Shown piece after piece: positions 9,688 through 17,725 of a stretch of DNA of 64,000 nt. The notes under the pieces were generated by a model that was given only the letters and a program-made list of their open reading frames with translations, was not told where the DNA came from and searched no databases. Source of the stretch: Rhodococcus sp. OK302 (GTDB taxonomy: Bacteria > Actinomycetota > Actinomycetes > Mycobacteriales > Mycobacteriaceae); NCBI RefSeq assembly GCF_002245895.1, contig NZ_NPJZ01000001.1:5554501-5618500 (forward strand), in the 5' to 3' direction. Position 1 is the first letter of the stretch. Every line of letters starts with the position of its first letter. The translations under genes and the position numbers were made by a program.

Positions 9688-10583
9688 AGCCGTATTTTCG
9701 CCTCGCTTTCAATTCGCGGCTGCCGTACCGGATTCAGAGAATCTTGCTCGAGGCCGGAGCTCCGCTGCAGCAAGTTCCGGCGGGCGCGGTAGTGCGCCCG
9801 CTGGAACTGGCCTGCCGACCCGCCGAAAAGATCACGGTGGGCGCAACCGAACGCCCGACGGCTGTCCTCTACCTGCACGGCGGCGCCTACACGTTGGGTT
9901 CCCCCAACACCCATCGATCTCTTGCCGCTCATCTCGCTCGCGAATCTTCCAGTGCTGTCTACACATTGGATTACCGACTGGCGCCGGAGAATCCGTATCC
10001 CGCGGCTCTCGACGACGCGGTCTCCGCCTACATGCAACTGGTCACCGAATTCGACTACGAACCGCAGCGTGTCGCCATCGCCGGCGACAGCGCCGGCGGC
10101 GGTTTGGCTGTGGCCACCGCGCTTCGATTGATCGAACGACACGGCGTACATCCCGGTGCACTCGCCTTGATCTCACCCTGGGTCGACCCCGGCGATCGCA
10201 GTGCCGGCAAGAAGGCCGACCTGGTGGTCAACACAGCCTGGTCGTTCGATGCCGCCGACGCCTACCTGGGAACCGGCGACCGCACCGATCCCGGATATGC
10301 ACCCATGCACGGCAACCTCGAAATACTGCCGCCCACAAGAATTCACATCGGTTGCGAAGAAGTCCTGTATCCACAGGTAGTGGCTTTCACCGACAAACTT
10401 GTCGCCGCGGGCGTCGACGTTTCACTGGTCGAATACGCAAAATTGTGGCACGTCGCGCACGCACAGGCGTCGCTCGTCAAGGAAGCCGCAGATGCCGTGG
10501 CCGATCTCGGACAGTTCTTGGAATCGAAACTTGGTCACACCGAAGACAGTTCAACCGCATCAGCTGACGCGACGCCTCACTGA
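9681..10583 (+). CDS. Alpha/beta hydrolase, HSL family (LipR-like esterase), apparent N-terminal frameshift
   Basis: The intact frame gives 300 residues from a TTG at 9681 that has no ribosome site; the true start is probably the GTG at 9643 in another frame. HSL-family motifs are clear: oxyanion HGGAY (about residue 56), nucleophile GDSAGG (about 135), and a C-terminal catalytic His in LWHVAH (about 256). The usual acid motif G-x-D-E appears as GCEEVL, so the acid may be Glu. It should hydrolyse acyl esters and closes the monooxygenase/SDR operon. Its stop overlaps the convergent downstream gene by 7 bp. Confidence 0.85.
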   Translation: MLKPYFRLAFNSRLPYRIQRILLEAGAPLQQVPAGAVVRPLELACRPAEKITVGATERPTAVLYLHGGAYTLGSPNTHRSLAAHLARESSSAVYTLDYRLAPENPYPAALDDAVSAYMQLVTEFDYEPQRVAIAGDSAGGGLAVATALRLIERHGVHPGALALISPWVDPGDRSAGKKADLVVNTAWSFDAADAYLGTGDRTDPGYAPMHGNLEILPPTRIHIGCEEVLYPQVVAFTDKLVAAGVDVSLVEYAKLWHVAHAQASLVKEAADAVADLGQFLESKLGHTEDSSTASADATPH

Positions 10584-11467
10584 CGGGTATCCCACCACGT
10601 TCGTGCAACGGCGCTAGCCGTAGCCTGACCACTTCTGACCTGCTCGATCATTGCCGCCAGGTCGGTTGTGGACAGCTCGCCCGCGACAACGCTCAACGCT
10701 TTGACAGCTGTATCGTCCAAGGCGCCGGCGCGAAAGAGCGGAACGACATTCTGTGCTGCCAGAACGTGATCGGCATCGGCCAGAACTGTGACGGAGTGGG
10801 ACTGTGCGAGCGCCGACAGCGTTGTGGTTCCGAACGCCGTGGTTCCCAATGCTGCAGTCCCCGGCGCGTCAGCTGATTCAGAGACGTCGACGCGCGCAAA
10901 AGTGCAGTCCACGCCTTCTGCCAATTGTTCGGGCGCACGGTCTTCCACAAATCGCGGCGATACGACGGCAACGGTGTGGGCGCAGGACGGTGCGAATGCC
11001 TCGAGGGTTCGCACGCCGGTGGCCGCTGCCGAATCGCGTGCCAGTGCCACGACAGCTCTGTCTTCCGCGCTCGCGTAGTCGGATACCGAAAGACCCTCGG
11101 GCAGAGAACGACTCAGCGCCTCGAAGACGTCGTCGGCAGATCGGGCAGCATTCGCCGGGTCATAGTGAGCCAGCAACGAACCTGTGAATTCCGGCACCAA
11201 CGTCACGCGGGCAGCATCGAGAGCTGCAAGTGATTCGCTTCGATCTCCCCCGAGCATTTCGACGCGGCTGGGCACCCCCGACGACGCGAGCACGGTTGCG
11301 TACACTTCCGCGAGCACAGAACTCTCCGGTGACGCCCCCGACGCGACCACAATCGTCTGTGAAGCGGCACTTCCCGCGCTCTCCGTCACGGAACTGCTGT
11401 CGGTGCACCCGCTCAGAATCGGCAGGACCAGCACTGCTGCAACAACAGTCGAAAACTTCGTGCGCAC
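10577..11467 (-). CDS. Diverged OpuAC-type substrate-binding lipoprotein
   Basis: With the GTG at 11467 the product is 296 residues: a short lysine-containing N terminus, a hydrophobic stretch and lipobox LSGC (about residues 18-21), then an OpuAC/ProX-type type-II binding domain. An upstream GTG at 11488 is also possible; neither has a strong ribosome site. It resembles its neighbour at 11641 along its length (VTLVPEFTGSLLAHYD against ITLIPDYTGNLLQYLD) but is clearly diverged, and a conserved Tyr in the ligand region is Phe here. It points away from the transporter genes and may bind a different osmolyte or act as an accessory receptor. Confidence 0.8.
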   Translation of the reverse strand: MRTKFSTVVAAVLVLPILSGCTDSSSVTESAGSAASQTIVVASGASPESSVLAEVYATVLASSGVPSRVEMLGGDRSESLAALDAARVTLVPEFTGSLLAHYDPANAARSADDVFEALSRSLPEGLSVSDYASAEDRAVVALARDSAAATGVRTLEAFAPSCAHTVAVVSPRFVEDRAPEQLAEGVDCTFARVDVSESADAPGTAALGTTAFGTTTLSALAQSHSVTVLADADHVLAAQNVVPLFRAGALDDTAVKALSVVAGELSTTDLAAMIEQVRSGQATASAVARTWWDTRQ

Positions 11468-11640
11468 GCTCGCCACCGAAAACCTCACATTTCTTATCTC
11501 ACTGATCGAAACCCATGTTGTGTCGGTACCTATCGTTACACTTGCCAGGCGATGCGCGGTAACCAGTCCTGATGTGGCCACTCGGTTGGCTGCGTCGCGA
11601 CGGGAGTGGTTGTCGACGCCCGAAACACGGAAGGACGCCC

Positions 11641-12573
11641 ATGCGCACCTCACGATTTCGTTCCAGCCGTCTGCTCGTAGCGGCGGCAACAGTTCTGTCA
11701 CTCGCTGCTCTCACCGCGTGCGGCAGTAGCGACAGCAATTCCGATCCCAACACCATCGTTGTGGGATCCGCGAACTTCACGGAGTCGGAGACCATCGCCA
11801 ATATCTATGCCGAGGCGCTGCGGGTCAACGGTTTCGACGTTTCGACTTCCTTCAACATCGGTAGTCGTGAGGCGTACATTCCGGCCTTGAAGGACGGGTC
11901 GATCACTCTCATCCCCGATTACACGGGCAATCTCCTGCAGTATCTCGATCCCACTGCGACCGCAACCAGTTCCGAGGATGTCCTGGCGGCGCTCCCGGCG
12001 GCTCTGGGCAGCGAACTGGTGATCACGACACCAGCCTCGGCACAAGACAAGGATGCCGTCGTCGTGACCAAGGAAACCGTAGACAAGTGGAATCTGAAGA
12101 CCATTGCTGATCTTGCGCCTCACTCTGCGGAGGTCAAGTTCGGTGCTCCCGCGGAGTTCCAGGAGAGGCCCGCCGGGTTGCCCGGGTTGAAGGCCAACTA
12201 CGGCCTCGACATCGCGGCCTCCAATTTTGTTCCGATCGCCGACGGCGGCGGCCCGACAACGGTCAAGGCTCTGGCGTCGGGCGACGTCACTGCAGCAAAC
12301 ATCTTCACCGCGTCGGCATCCATTCCGGCCAACAATTTTGTTGTTCTCGAAGACCCCAAGAACAACTTTCCGGCTCAGAATGTCGTGCCGGTCCTGCGAG
12401 CCTCGGCGTCCTCGGACAAGCTCGCGGCGGTTCTCGACGCAGTTTCGGCGAAACTGACCACCGAGGAACTGCTGGCGCTCAACGTGTCCGTGTCGGGTGA
12501 TTCCAAGACGGAACCTGCTGCAGCAGCCAAGTCCTGGATAGCGGCGCAGGGCCTCGACAAGCCGGTCGCGTAG
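11641..12573 (+). CDS. Glycine betaine/choline-type ABC transporter substrate-binding lipoprotein (ProX/OpuCC)
   Basis: This 310-residue lipoprotein has an Arg-rich N terminus, a hydrophobic core and lipobox LTAC (about residues 20-23), then an OpuAC domain (TIVVGSANFTES, IPDYTG, QNVVPVLR). The start ATG at 11641 has GGAAGGA about 5 nt upstream; the frame stays open further 5' but without a better start. It is the first gene of the importer operon 11641-15098 (binding protein, ATPase, two permeases). It should capture quaternary ammonium osmoprotectants outside the membrane; the exact ligand is not readable. Confidence 0.9.
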   Translation: MRTSRFRSSRLLVAAATVLSLAALTACGSSDSNSDPNTIVVGSANFTESETIANIYAEALRVNGFDVSTSFNIGSREAYIPALKDGSITLIPDYTGNLLQYLDPTATATSSEDVLAALPAALGSELVITTPASAQDKDAVVVTKETVDKWNLKTIADLAPHSAEVKFGAPAEFQERPAGLPGLKANYGLDIAASNFVPIADGGGPTTVKALASGDVTAANIFTASASIPANNFVVLEDPKNNFPAQNVVPVLRASASSDKLAAVLDAVSAKLTTEELLALNVSVSGDSKTEPAAAAKSWIAAQGLDKPVA

Positions 12574-12577
12574 CCAC

Positions 12578-13723
12578 GTGATCACCTTCGAGGGTGTCAC
12601 GAAGCAGTATCCGGACGGCACCATTGCCGTAGATCGACTAGACCTCACCATCGAGGCCGAATCCTTCACGGTTTTTGTCGGCCCGTCCGGATGCGGCAAG
12701 ACGACGTCCATGCGCATGATCAATCGCATGATCACTCCCACAGCGGGAAAGATCAGTGTCGACGGCCGCGACATCACGCAGACCGATGCCGTGAAGTTGC
12801 GACTCGGCATCGGGTACGTCATTCAGAATGCCGGGCTCCTTCCACATCGCACGGTTATCGACAATGTCGCGACCGTTCCCATGCTTCGGGGTGAATCTCG
12901 TCGCGCCGCACGCAAAGCCGCGCTCGGTGTCCTGGAACGGGTGGGGCTGGATCTCTCACTCGCCACGCGTTATCCGGGCCAGCTGTCCGGCGGACAGCAG
13001 CAACGGGTGGGGGTGGCTCGTGCTCTTGCTGCCGATCCCCCGATTCTGTTGATGGACGAACCGTTCAGCGCAGTCGATCCGGTGGTCCGCGAGGATCTGC
13101 AAACCGAGATGCTCAGGTTGCAGAGTGAATTGAAGAAAACCATCGTCTTTGTCACCCACGACATCGACGAGGCCGTCAAACTCGGCGATCACATCGCTGT
13201 ATTCGGTCCCGGTGGGCGTCTCCAACAGGTTGCTGGGCCGCGTGACGTTCTGGCCGCTCCGGCTACGGATTTTGTGGCTGGATTTGTCGGGCGCGATCGC
13301 GGCTACCGCGGATTGTCGTTCCGCGCTGCCGACGAAGTGCCGGTGCATTCCGTCCGCACTGCCACCGAGAACGAATTGAAGTCTCTGCGACTCGAATTGG
13401 GCGAATGGGTACTTGTCGTCACCGATTCCGGCGTACCGAAAGGATGGATTGACGTCACCGGTGTCGAGGGACTGCGTGCGGGACGGACACTGGCCCAGTC
13501 GACGTCGGCGGGCGGCTCCCTGTTTGCACCCGGCGGCGACCTCCGTCAGGCTCTCGACGCGGCAATCTCGTCCCCGTCCGGGATCGGGGTTGCCGTTGAT
13601 GCCGACGGCGCGGTCATCGGCGGAATTCTCGGCTCCGAAGTGGTGTCCAAATTGGCCGAGCAACGCCGACGCGAAGACGAAGAACGCAACCGAGTCGCGT
13701 TCACCGAGGGATTCGGGGCGTAG
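12578..13723 (+). CDS. Osmoprotectant ABC transporter ATPase with CBS-like C-terminus (ProV/OpuCA)
   Basis: The 381-residue ATPase has Walker A GPSGCGKTT (about residues 34-42), signature LSGGQQQRVGVARAL (about 135), Walker B ILLMDEPFSAVDP and H-loop VTHDIDEA. After about residue 245 there is a CBS-like regulatory region (VVTDSGVPKGWIDVTGVEGL, GVAVDADGAVIGGI). In OpuA/OpuC systems the CBS pair senses ionic strength. The start is GTG at 12578, four bases after the binding-protein stop. It powers the two permeases encoded next. Confidence 0.93.
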   Translation: MITFEGVTKQYPDGTIAVDRLDLTIEAESFTVFVGPSGCGKTTSMRMINRMITPTAGKISVDGRDITQTDAVKLRLGIGYVIQNAGLLPHRTVIDNVATVPMLRGESRRAARKAALGVLERVGLDLSLATRYPGQLSGGQQQRVGVARALAADPPILLMDEPFSAVDPVVREDLQTEMLRLQSELKKTIVFVTHDIDEAVKLGDHIAVFGPGGRLQQVAGPRDVLAAPATDFVAGFVGRDRGYRGLSFRAADEVPVHSVRTATENELKSLRLELGEWVLVVTDSGVPKGWIDVTGVEGLRAGRTLAQSTSAGGSLFAPGGDLRQALDAAISSPSGIGVAVDADGAVIGGILGSEVVSKLAEQRRREDEERNRVAFTEGFGA

Positions 13724-13728
13724 GCGGA

Positions 13729-14412
13729 ATGCGCTGGCTCATCGACAATTTTTCGACGGTCGTCGACTACTCCGAAACTCACCTGTATCTGGCGCTGCTC
13801 CCCCTGCTGATCGGCTTGATCATCGCGATTCCCGTCGGAACCGTGATCCGCAATATCAAGTGGCTGCGCCGAATCACGTTGACCCTGGCGAGTATTGCCT
13901 TCACGATTCCCTCACTCGCGCTGTTCGTCACGATCCCCCAGGTCTTCGGCCTCAAGACTCTCGATCCGCTCAATGTCGTGATCGCACTGAGCGTGTACTC
14001 CACGGCACTGCTCATTCGAGCTGTCCCGGAGGCCTTGGATTCGGTGCCGGCCAGCGTGATCGACGCATCCATTGCCGTCGGGTTCACACCGCTGCGACGA
14101 GCCTTGACCGTCGAACTGCCCTTGGCGCTTCCGGTGATGATCGCAAACATCAGAGTGATTGCGGTGACCAACATTTCACTGGTTTCGGTGGGGTCACTGA
14201 TCGGGATCGGCGGTCTGGGTGTTCTGTTCAAACAGGGTTACGACCGCGATTATCCCGATCAGATCATTGCCGGCATCATCGCGATTGTCGTCTTGGCTCT
14301 GGCTCTCGATCTGATCCTGTATCTGGTCGGCAGAGGATTGACTCCGTGGACCAGAACAACGTCCGCCGCACCGGTACCCGCAATCATCGCAGCCGAGGGA
14401 GAGCCGGTATGA
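13729..14412 (+). CDS. Osmoprotectant ABC transporter permease (ProW/OpuCB type)
   Basis: The 227-residue integral membrane protein has about five to six hydrophobic helices and the BPD-type permease coupling loop (DASIAVGFTPLRRALTVELP, about 110-129). It starts five bases after the ATPase stop and overlaps the second permease by ATGA, so the two permeases are coupled. With the ATPase and binding protein it forms a four-part OpuC-like importer. Confidence 0.92.
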   Translation: MRWLIDNFSTVVDYSETHLYLALLPLLIGLIIAIPVGTVIRNIKWLRRITLTLASIAFTIPSLALFVTIPQVFGLKTLDPLNVVIALSVYSTALLIRAVPEALDSVPASVIDASIAVGFTPLRRALTVELPLALPVMIANIRVIAVTNISLVSVGSLIGIGGLGVLFKQGYDRDYPDQIIAGIIAIVVLALALDLILYLVGRGLTPWTRTTSAAPVPAIIAAEGEPV

Positions 14413-15098
14413 GTATCTTCACCGGCGCGTGGGATTACATAGTCGATCCCGCGAATTGGAGTGGCGCCACCGGAATCGGTACCCGCATACTGCAGCACCT
14501 CTGGTACAGCGTGCTGGCGGTTGCCCTGTCAGCAGTGATCGCAGTACCCGTCGGACTGATCATCGGGCACCTACGCCGCGGCCAGATCGTTGTCGTCAGC
14601 CTCGTCAACGCACTTCGATCAATCCCCACGCTGGGACTGCTGACATTCCTGGTCCTGCTGATGGGGCTCGGCGTGATGCCGCCGATCCTCGCGCTGGTCA
14701 TTCTCGGCATTCCGCCACTACTCGCGGGAATTTATGCCGGGATCGCGAACGTCGACAGCGACGTCGTAGAGGCCGCGCGAGCAGTCGGAATGACTGAACT
14801 GCAGGTGCTATTCCGTGTCGAAATTCCGAATGCCCTGCCGCTGATTCTGGGTGGGTTGCGCAATGCCACCCTGCAGGTCATCGCCACCGCGACGGTTGCC
14901 GCGTACGTCAATCTCGGGGGCCTCGGCCGGTACATCTTCGACGGGATCGCGCTCTACAAATACGACCGTGTCATGGTCGGGGCAATACTGGTCGCTGTGC
15001 TGGCACTCGTCGTCGACGGCCTTCTTGCACTTGTCGTGTGGGCGTCCGTTCCGGGAACCGGGCGACTGCGTCGTACGCCGGATCTCGCGCGGTTGTAA
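14409..15098 (+). CDS. Osmoprotectant ABC transporter permease (ProZ/OpuCD type)
   Basis: The 229-residue permease starts at the ATG of an ATGA overlap. It carries several hydrophobic helices and the coupling loop EAARAVGMTELQVLFRVEIP (about 119-138). The frame is open about 1 kb upstream, but that stretch is antisense-like shadow in the ATPase and first permease. It is the last gene of the operon; a bidirectional terminator follows. Confidence 0.92.
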   Translation: MSIFTGAWDYIVDPANWSGATGIGTRILQHLWYSVLAVALSAVIAVPVGLIIGHLRRGQIVVVSLVNALRSIPTLGLLTFLVLLMGLGVMPPILALVILGIPPLLAGIYAGIANVDSDVVEAARAVGMTELQVLFRVEIPNALPLILGGLRNATLQVIATATVAAYVNLGGLGRYIFDGIALYKYDRVMVGAILVAVLALVVDGLLALVVWASVPGTGRLRRTPDLARL

Positions 15099-15111
15099 CC
15101 ACCCAACGTAA

Positions 15112-15156
15112 AAACCCCGATCGGCAGCCGAAGTGTGCGGGCTGTCGATCGGGGTT
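15112..15156. terminator. Bidirectional terminator between permease and malic enzyme genes
   Basis: Arms 15112-15129 and 15139-15156 form an 18-bp stem with one mismatch, flanked by A-run and TTT. It lies between convergent genes and can serve both. Confidence 0.88.
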
Positions 15157-15169
15157 TCCGTAGTCCCTC

Positions 15170-16363
15170 TTAGCTGGTCACGCCCTCAGCATGCGCTGCG
15201 GCCGCGACGGCTGCCGCTACTGCGGGAGCCACGCGAGGGTCGAGTGGGCTGGGGACGATCTTGTCCACGGCCAACTCGTCGCCGACCACCGACAGGATCG
15301 CCTCGGCGGCAGCAAGTTTCATACCTTCGGTGATGCGACGGGCTCCGGCGTCGAGCGCGCCGCGGAAAACGCCGGGGAAGGCAAGGACGTTGTTGATCTG
15401 GTTCGGGAAATCACTGCGGCCCGTTGCGACGATGGCCGCGTACTTGGCTGCGGTCTCCGGGTGGATTTCCGGGTCCGGGTTGGACAGTGCAAAGACGATC
15501 GAATCGGCAGCCATGGAAGCGATGAACTCTTCCGGGATCTTGCCGGCCGAAACGCCGAGGAAGACATCGGCGCCTTCGAGAGCACCGGCGGCGCCGCCGT
15601 GCACCTCACGGGGGTTGGTACGAGCAGCCAACTCGGCCTTGATGTCGTTGAGGTCATTACGCTCGTTCGAGATGATTCCCTTGGAATCAAGCACGATGAC
15701 ATCCTTGATGCCCGCGGCCAGCAGAATGTTCGCGCAGGCAACGCCGGCTGCACCAGCGCCGGAGATAACGATCTTCAGCGCGGTGATGTCGCGGTCCTGG
15801 ACCTTGACAGCGCCCATGAGCGCGGCCAGCACCACGATCGCGGTGCCGTGCTGATCGTCATGCATGACGGGGCAATCGAGAGCCTCGATGACGCGCTTCT
15901 CGATCTCGAAGCAACGCGGTGCCGAGATGTCCTCGAGGTTGACGGCGCCGAAGCTCGGCCGCAGACGGATGAGAGTCTCGACGATCTCGTCGGGGTCCGT
16001 GGTGTCGAGGACGAGCGGGATGGAGTTGAGTCCGGCAAAGGTCTTGAACAGTGCGGACTTGCCCTCCATGACGGGCAGCGACGCGCGGGGGCCGATGTCG
16101 CCGAGACCGAGGACCGCGGTGCCGTCACTGACAACCACGACGAGTCGGTTGGTCCAGGTGTACTTGTCCACGAGGGACGCGTCGGCGGCGATAGCGCGGC
16201 TCACCTGGGCGACGCCCGGCGTGTACGCGATGGACAGTGCGCGCTGCGTATCGAGCGGCGCGGTGGTCTCGACAGAGAGCTTGCCACCGACGTGAGCGGC
16301 AAAGATTTCTTCGTCGGTCAGCTCGACCTTGGGTACGTTGATGGCTTCAGTCACAAGGGACAC
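15170..16363 (-). CDS. NAD(P)-dependent malic enzyme
   Basis: The 397-residue protein is a short, bacterial-type malic enzyme. The N-terminal malic domain contains YTPGVAQVS (about residue 48), a Lys/Asp active-site region (GTAVLGLGDIGPRASLPVMEGKS in two adjacent motifs), and DDQHGTA (about 145). The NAD-binding Rossmann motif is ISGAGAAGVA (about 178). It oxidatively decarboxylates malate to pyruvate, linking the TCA cycle to pyruvate and reducing power. The start GTG at 16363 has AGGAG 7 nt upstream. Cofactor preference cannot be set by eye. Confidence 0.94.
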   Translation of the reverse strand: MSLVTEAINVPKVELTDEEIFAAHVGGKLSVETTAPLDTQRALSIAYTPGVAQVSRAIAADASLVDKYTWTNRLVVVVSDGTAVLGLGDIGPRASLPVMEGKSALFKTFAGLNSIPLVLDTTDPDEIVETLIRLRPSFGAVNLEDISAPRCFEIEKRVIEALDCPVMHDDQHGTAIVVLAALMGAVKVQDRDITALKIVISGAGAAGVACANILLAAGIKDVIVLDSKGIISNERNDLNDIKAELAARTNPREVHGGAAGALEGADVFLGVSAGKIPEEFIASMAADSIVFALSNPDPEIHPETAAKYAAIVATGRSDFPNQINNVLAFPGVFRGALDAGARRITEGMKLAAAEAILSVVGDELAVDKIVPSPLDPRVAPAVAAAVAAAAHAEGVTS

Positions 16364-16707
16364 AATGACACTCCTGATTAGTCCAGCCGCATTCGGGTCT
16401 GGGTTACTGGGAAGTAACGATTCGACCGTGTAAACGGGACGTTAACAAAGGTCGGAGAACGTTTCTTCCGCAAACGACTACAGAGAAGGCAGAGCATTCG
16501 GGGTGCGTGAGAAGTTGGCCGCATTACATCCGAAGCGTCATGGTGTTGGGCGGGTGAGCCCTGGCAGATCCATGCAATCTCGGTTCCTCGAAACAAGTCG
16601 AGACAACCGGTACCTCGTGGCCGGGCTGTGGCGCCGCCTACGAAGCCCCTCCAGTTTGCCACTTGTTCCGGAACACAATCAAATCCCGATTTCGATCGAT
16701 GCGCTTT
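16364..16707. other. Non-coding region between malic enzyme and D/Y-rich membrane protein genes
   Basis: This 344-bp stretch lies upstream of the malic enzyme gene and downstream of the gene ending at 16708. It should hold the malic enzyme promoter and contains a GTTACT-N4-AGTAAC palindrome. A 94-codon reading frame across it has no protein-like composition and is not called. No tRNA or convincing structured RNA was seen. Confidence 0.5.
16403..16418. promoter_or_regulatory. Palindrome upstream of malic enzyme gene
   Basis: GTTACT and AGTAAC are perfect inverted repeats around GGGA, 40-55 bp upstream of the malic enzyme start. Size and position suit a dimeric repressor or activator site; the protein is unknown. 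Confidence 0.4.
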
Positions 16708-17111
16708 TCAGCCCCACCACTGCGTCACCAGTAGCGCCCCGGCCGTCACCAGTACGACGACAGACGCTGCGACCGCACTGATCCCGCGCCGACGGTCACA
16801 GATGATTTGCGCAGCCACTGCCACTACTGACGCAACAATGTGTGCGGTGATCGACGCCGATCCCGGCCCGGGGAATCCTCGACTACTTCCCAGATAGGCC
16901 GACGCGGCCACGACGATGGTGAGGACCACGATCCCCGCCGCCACAGTGCCACTGAGTGCGCGGAGACCACGGATCAGAGCCCACTGCTTGTCGGAATCGT
17001 CGTAACTGTCGTAGTCGTCGTAGTCGTACGTGTCGTAGTCGTACTTATCATCACCGTACGGTTCGTACCCACCCTCGCCGTGCGAGCTATACCCGTCGCT
17101 ACTTTTGTCAT
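16708..17111 (-). CDS. Small membrane protein with Asp/Tyr-rich N terminus, apparent frameshift
   Basis: The main frame encodes an acidic, Asp/Tyr/Gly-rich segment (DDKSSDGYSSHGEGG, then repeated DYD) followed by about three transmembrane helices and a QWWG C terminus. That frame has no plausible start of its own. An ATG at 17111, with GGGAG 6 nt upstream and only 2 bp after the marC stop, lies one frame away and runs into a Thr-rich dead end. Adding one A to the A4 run (17103-17106 on the plus strand) would give MTKSSDGYSS and a protein of about 134 residues. I do not recognise the family; a small envelope protein is the best description. Confidence 0.6.
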
Positions 17112-17113
17112 CG

Positions 17114-17725
17114 TCACGCTCCCACGATGAATCCGCGGACCGACTCCGCAATGAGTTGAACAGCAATGGCAGCGAGCAACAAACCGGCGATACGAGCCAG
17201 CAACGAGATTCCACCGACACCGAGAACACGAATCAGTACCGTCGAGAATCGTAGAACGATGAACAGTACGAAGTGAATGGAGAGGATCGCCAAGGCGATT
17301 GCAAGATACGACGCCGCCTCCCCGTTGGCCTGAGCGACGAAGACGATGACAGCGGCAATTGCGCCGGGGCCCGCCATCATGGGAGTTCCCAACGGCACCA
17401 AGGCCACATTGACGTCGTCGGCACCCTCCGGGCGATTCGACGACTTGCCCGTCAGTAGTTCGAGAGCGATCAGCAGAAGCAGCAATCCACCGGCGCCCTG
17501 CAGTGCCGGGATGCCGATGTGCAGATAGCTGAGGATCGCTTGCCCACCGACTGCGAAGACGGAAATGACGGCGAGTGAAACTGCTGGGGCTTGCCAGGCC
17601 GCGCGGTTGCGGTCTTCCCGGCTCTTGCGCCCAACCAGGGACAGAAACACCGGAATGACACCGGGCGGGTCCATGATGACAAACAATGTGATGAATACGG
17701 TGAGGTACAGCGTGGTATCGAGCAT
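17114..17725 (-). CDS. marC: MarC family (UPF0056) integral membrane protein
   Basis: The 203-residue protein has six predicted membrane helices and MarC-family features: an N-terminal FITLFVIMDPPGVIPVFLSL segment, and PLGTPMMAGPGAIAAVIVF (about 102-120) in the second half. MarC proteins have no firmly established function; early links to multiple antibiotic resistance were not confirmed. Its ATG overlaps the PHP gene stop (TGATG), so the two are coupled, and the D/Y-rich protein follows directly. Confidence 0.9.
   Translation of the reverse strand: MLDTTLYLTVFITLFVIMDPPGVIPVFLSLVGRKSREDRNRAAWQAPAVSLAVISVFAVGGQAILSYLHIGIPALQGAGGLLLLLIALELLTGKSSNRPEGADDVNVALVPLGTPMMAGPGAIAAVIVFVAQANGEAASYLAIALAILSIHFVLFIVLRFSTVLIRVLGVGGISLLARIAGLLLAAIAVQLIAESVRGFIVGA

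Noticed and set aside
13413..14408. Upstream extension of the second permease frame (561 codons in total)
   Set aside because: The extra part overlaps the ATPase and first permease genes in another frame and is Arg-rich nonsense; the ATGA at 14409 is the real start.
15191..16381. 396-codon open frame on the plus strand opposite malic enzyme
   Set aside because: It mirrors the malic enzyme gene, has no ribosome site and no protein family features; it is a GC-codon shadow.
16378..16662. 94-codon frame upstream of malic enzyme
   Set aside because: No ribosome site, no family resemblance and unusual composition; treated as intergenic.
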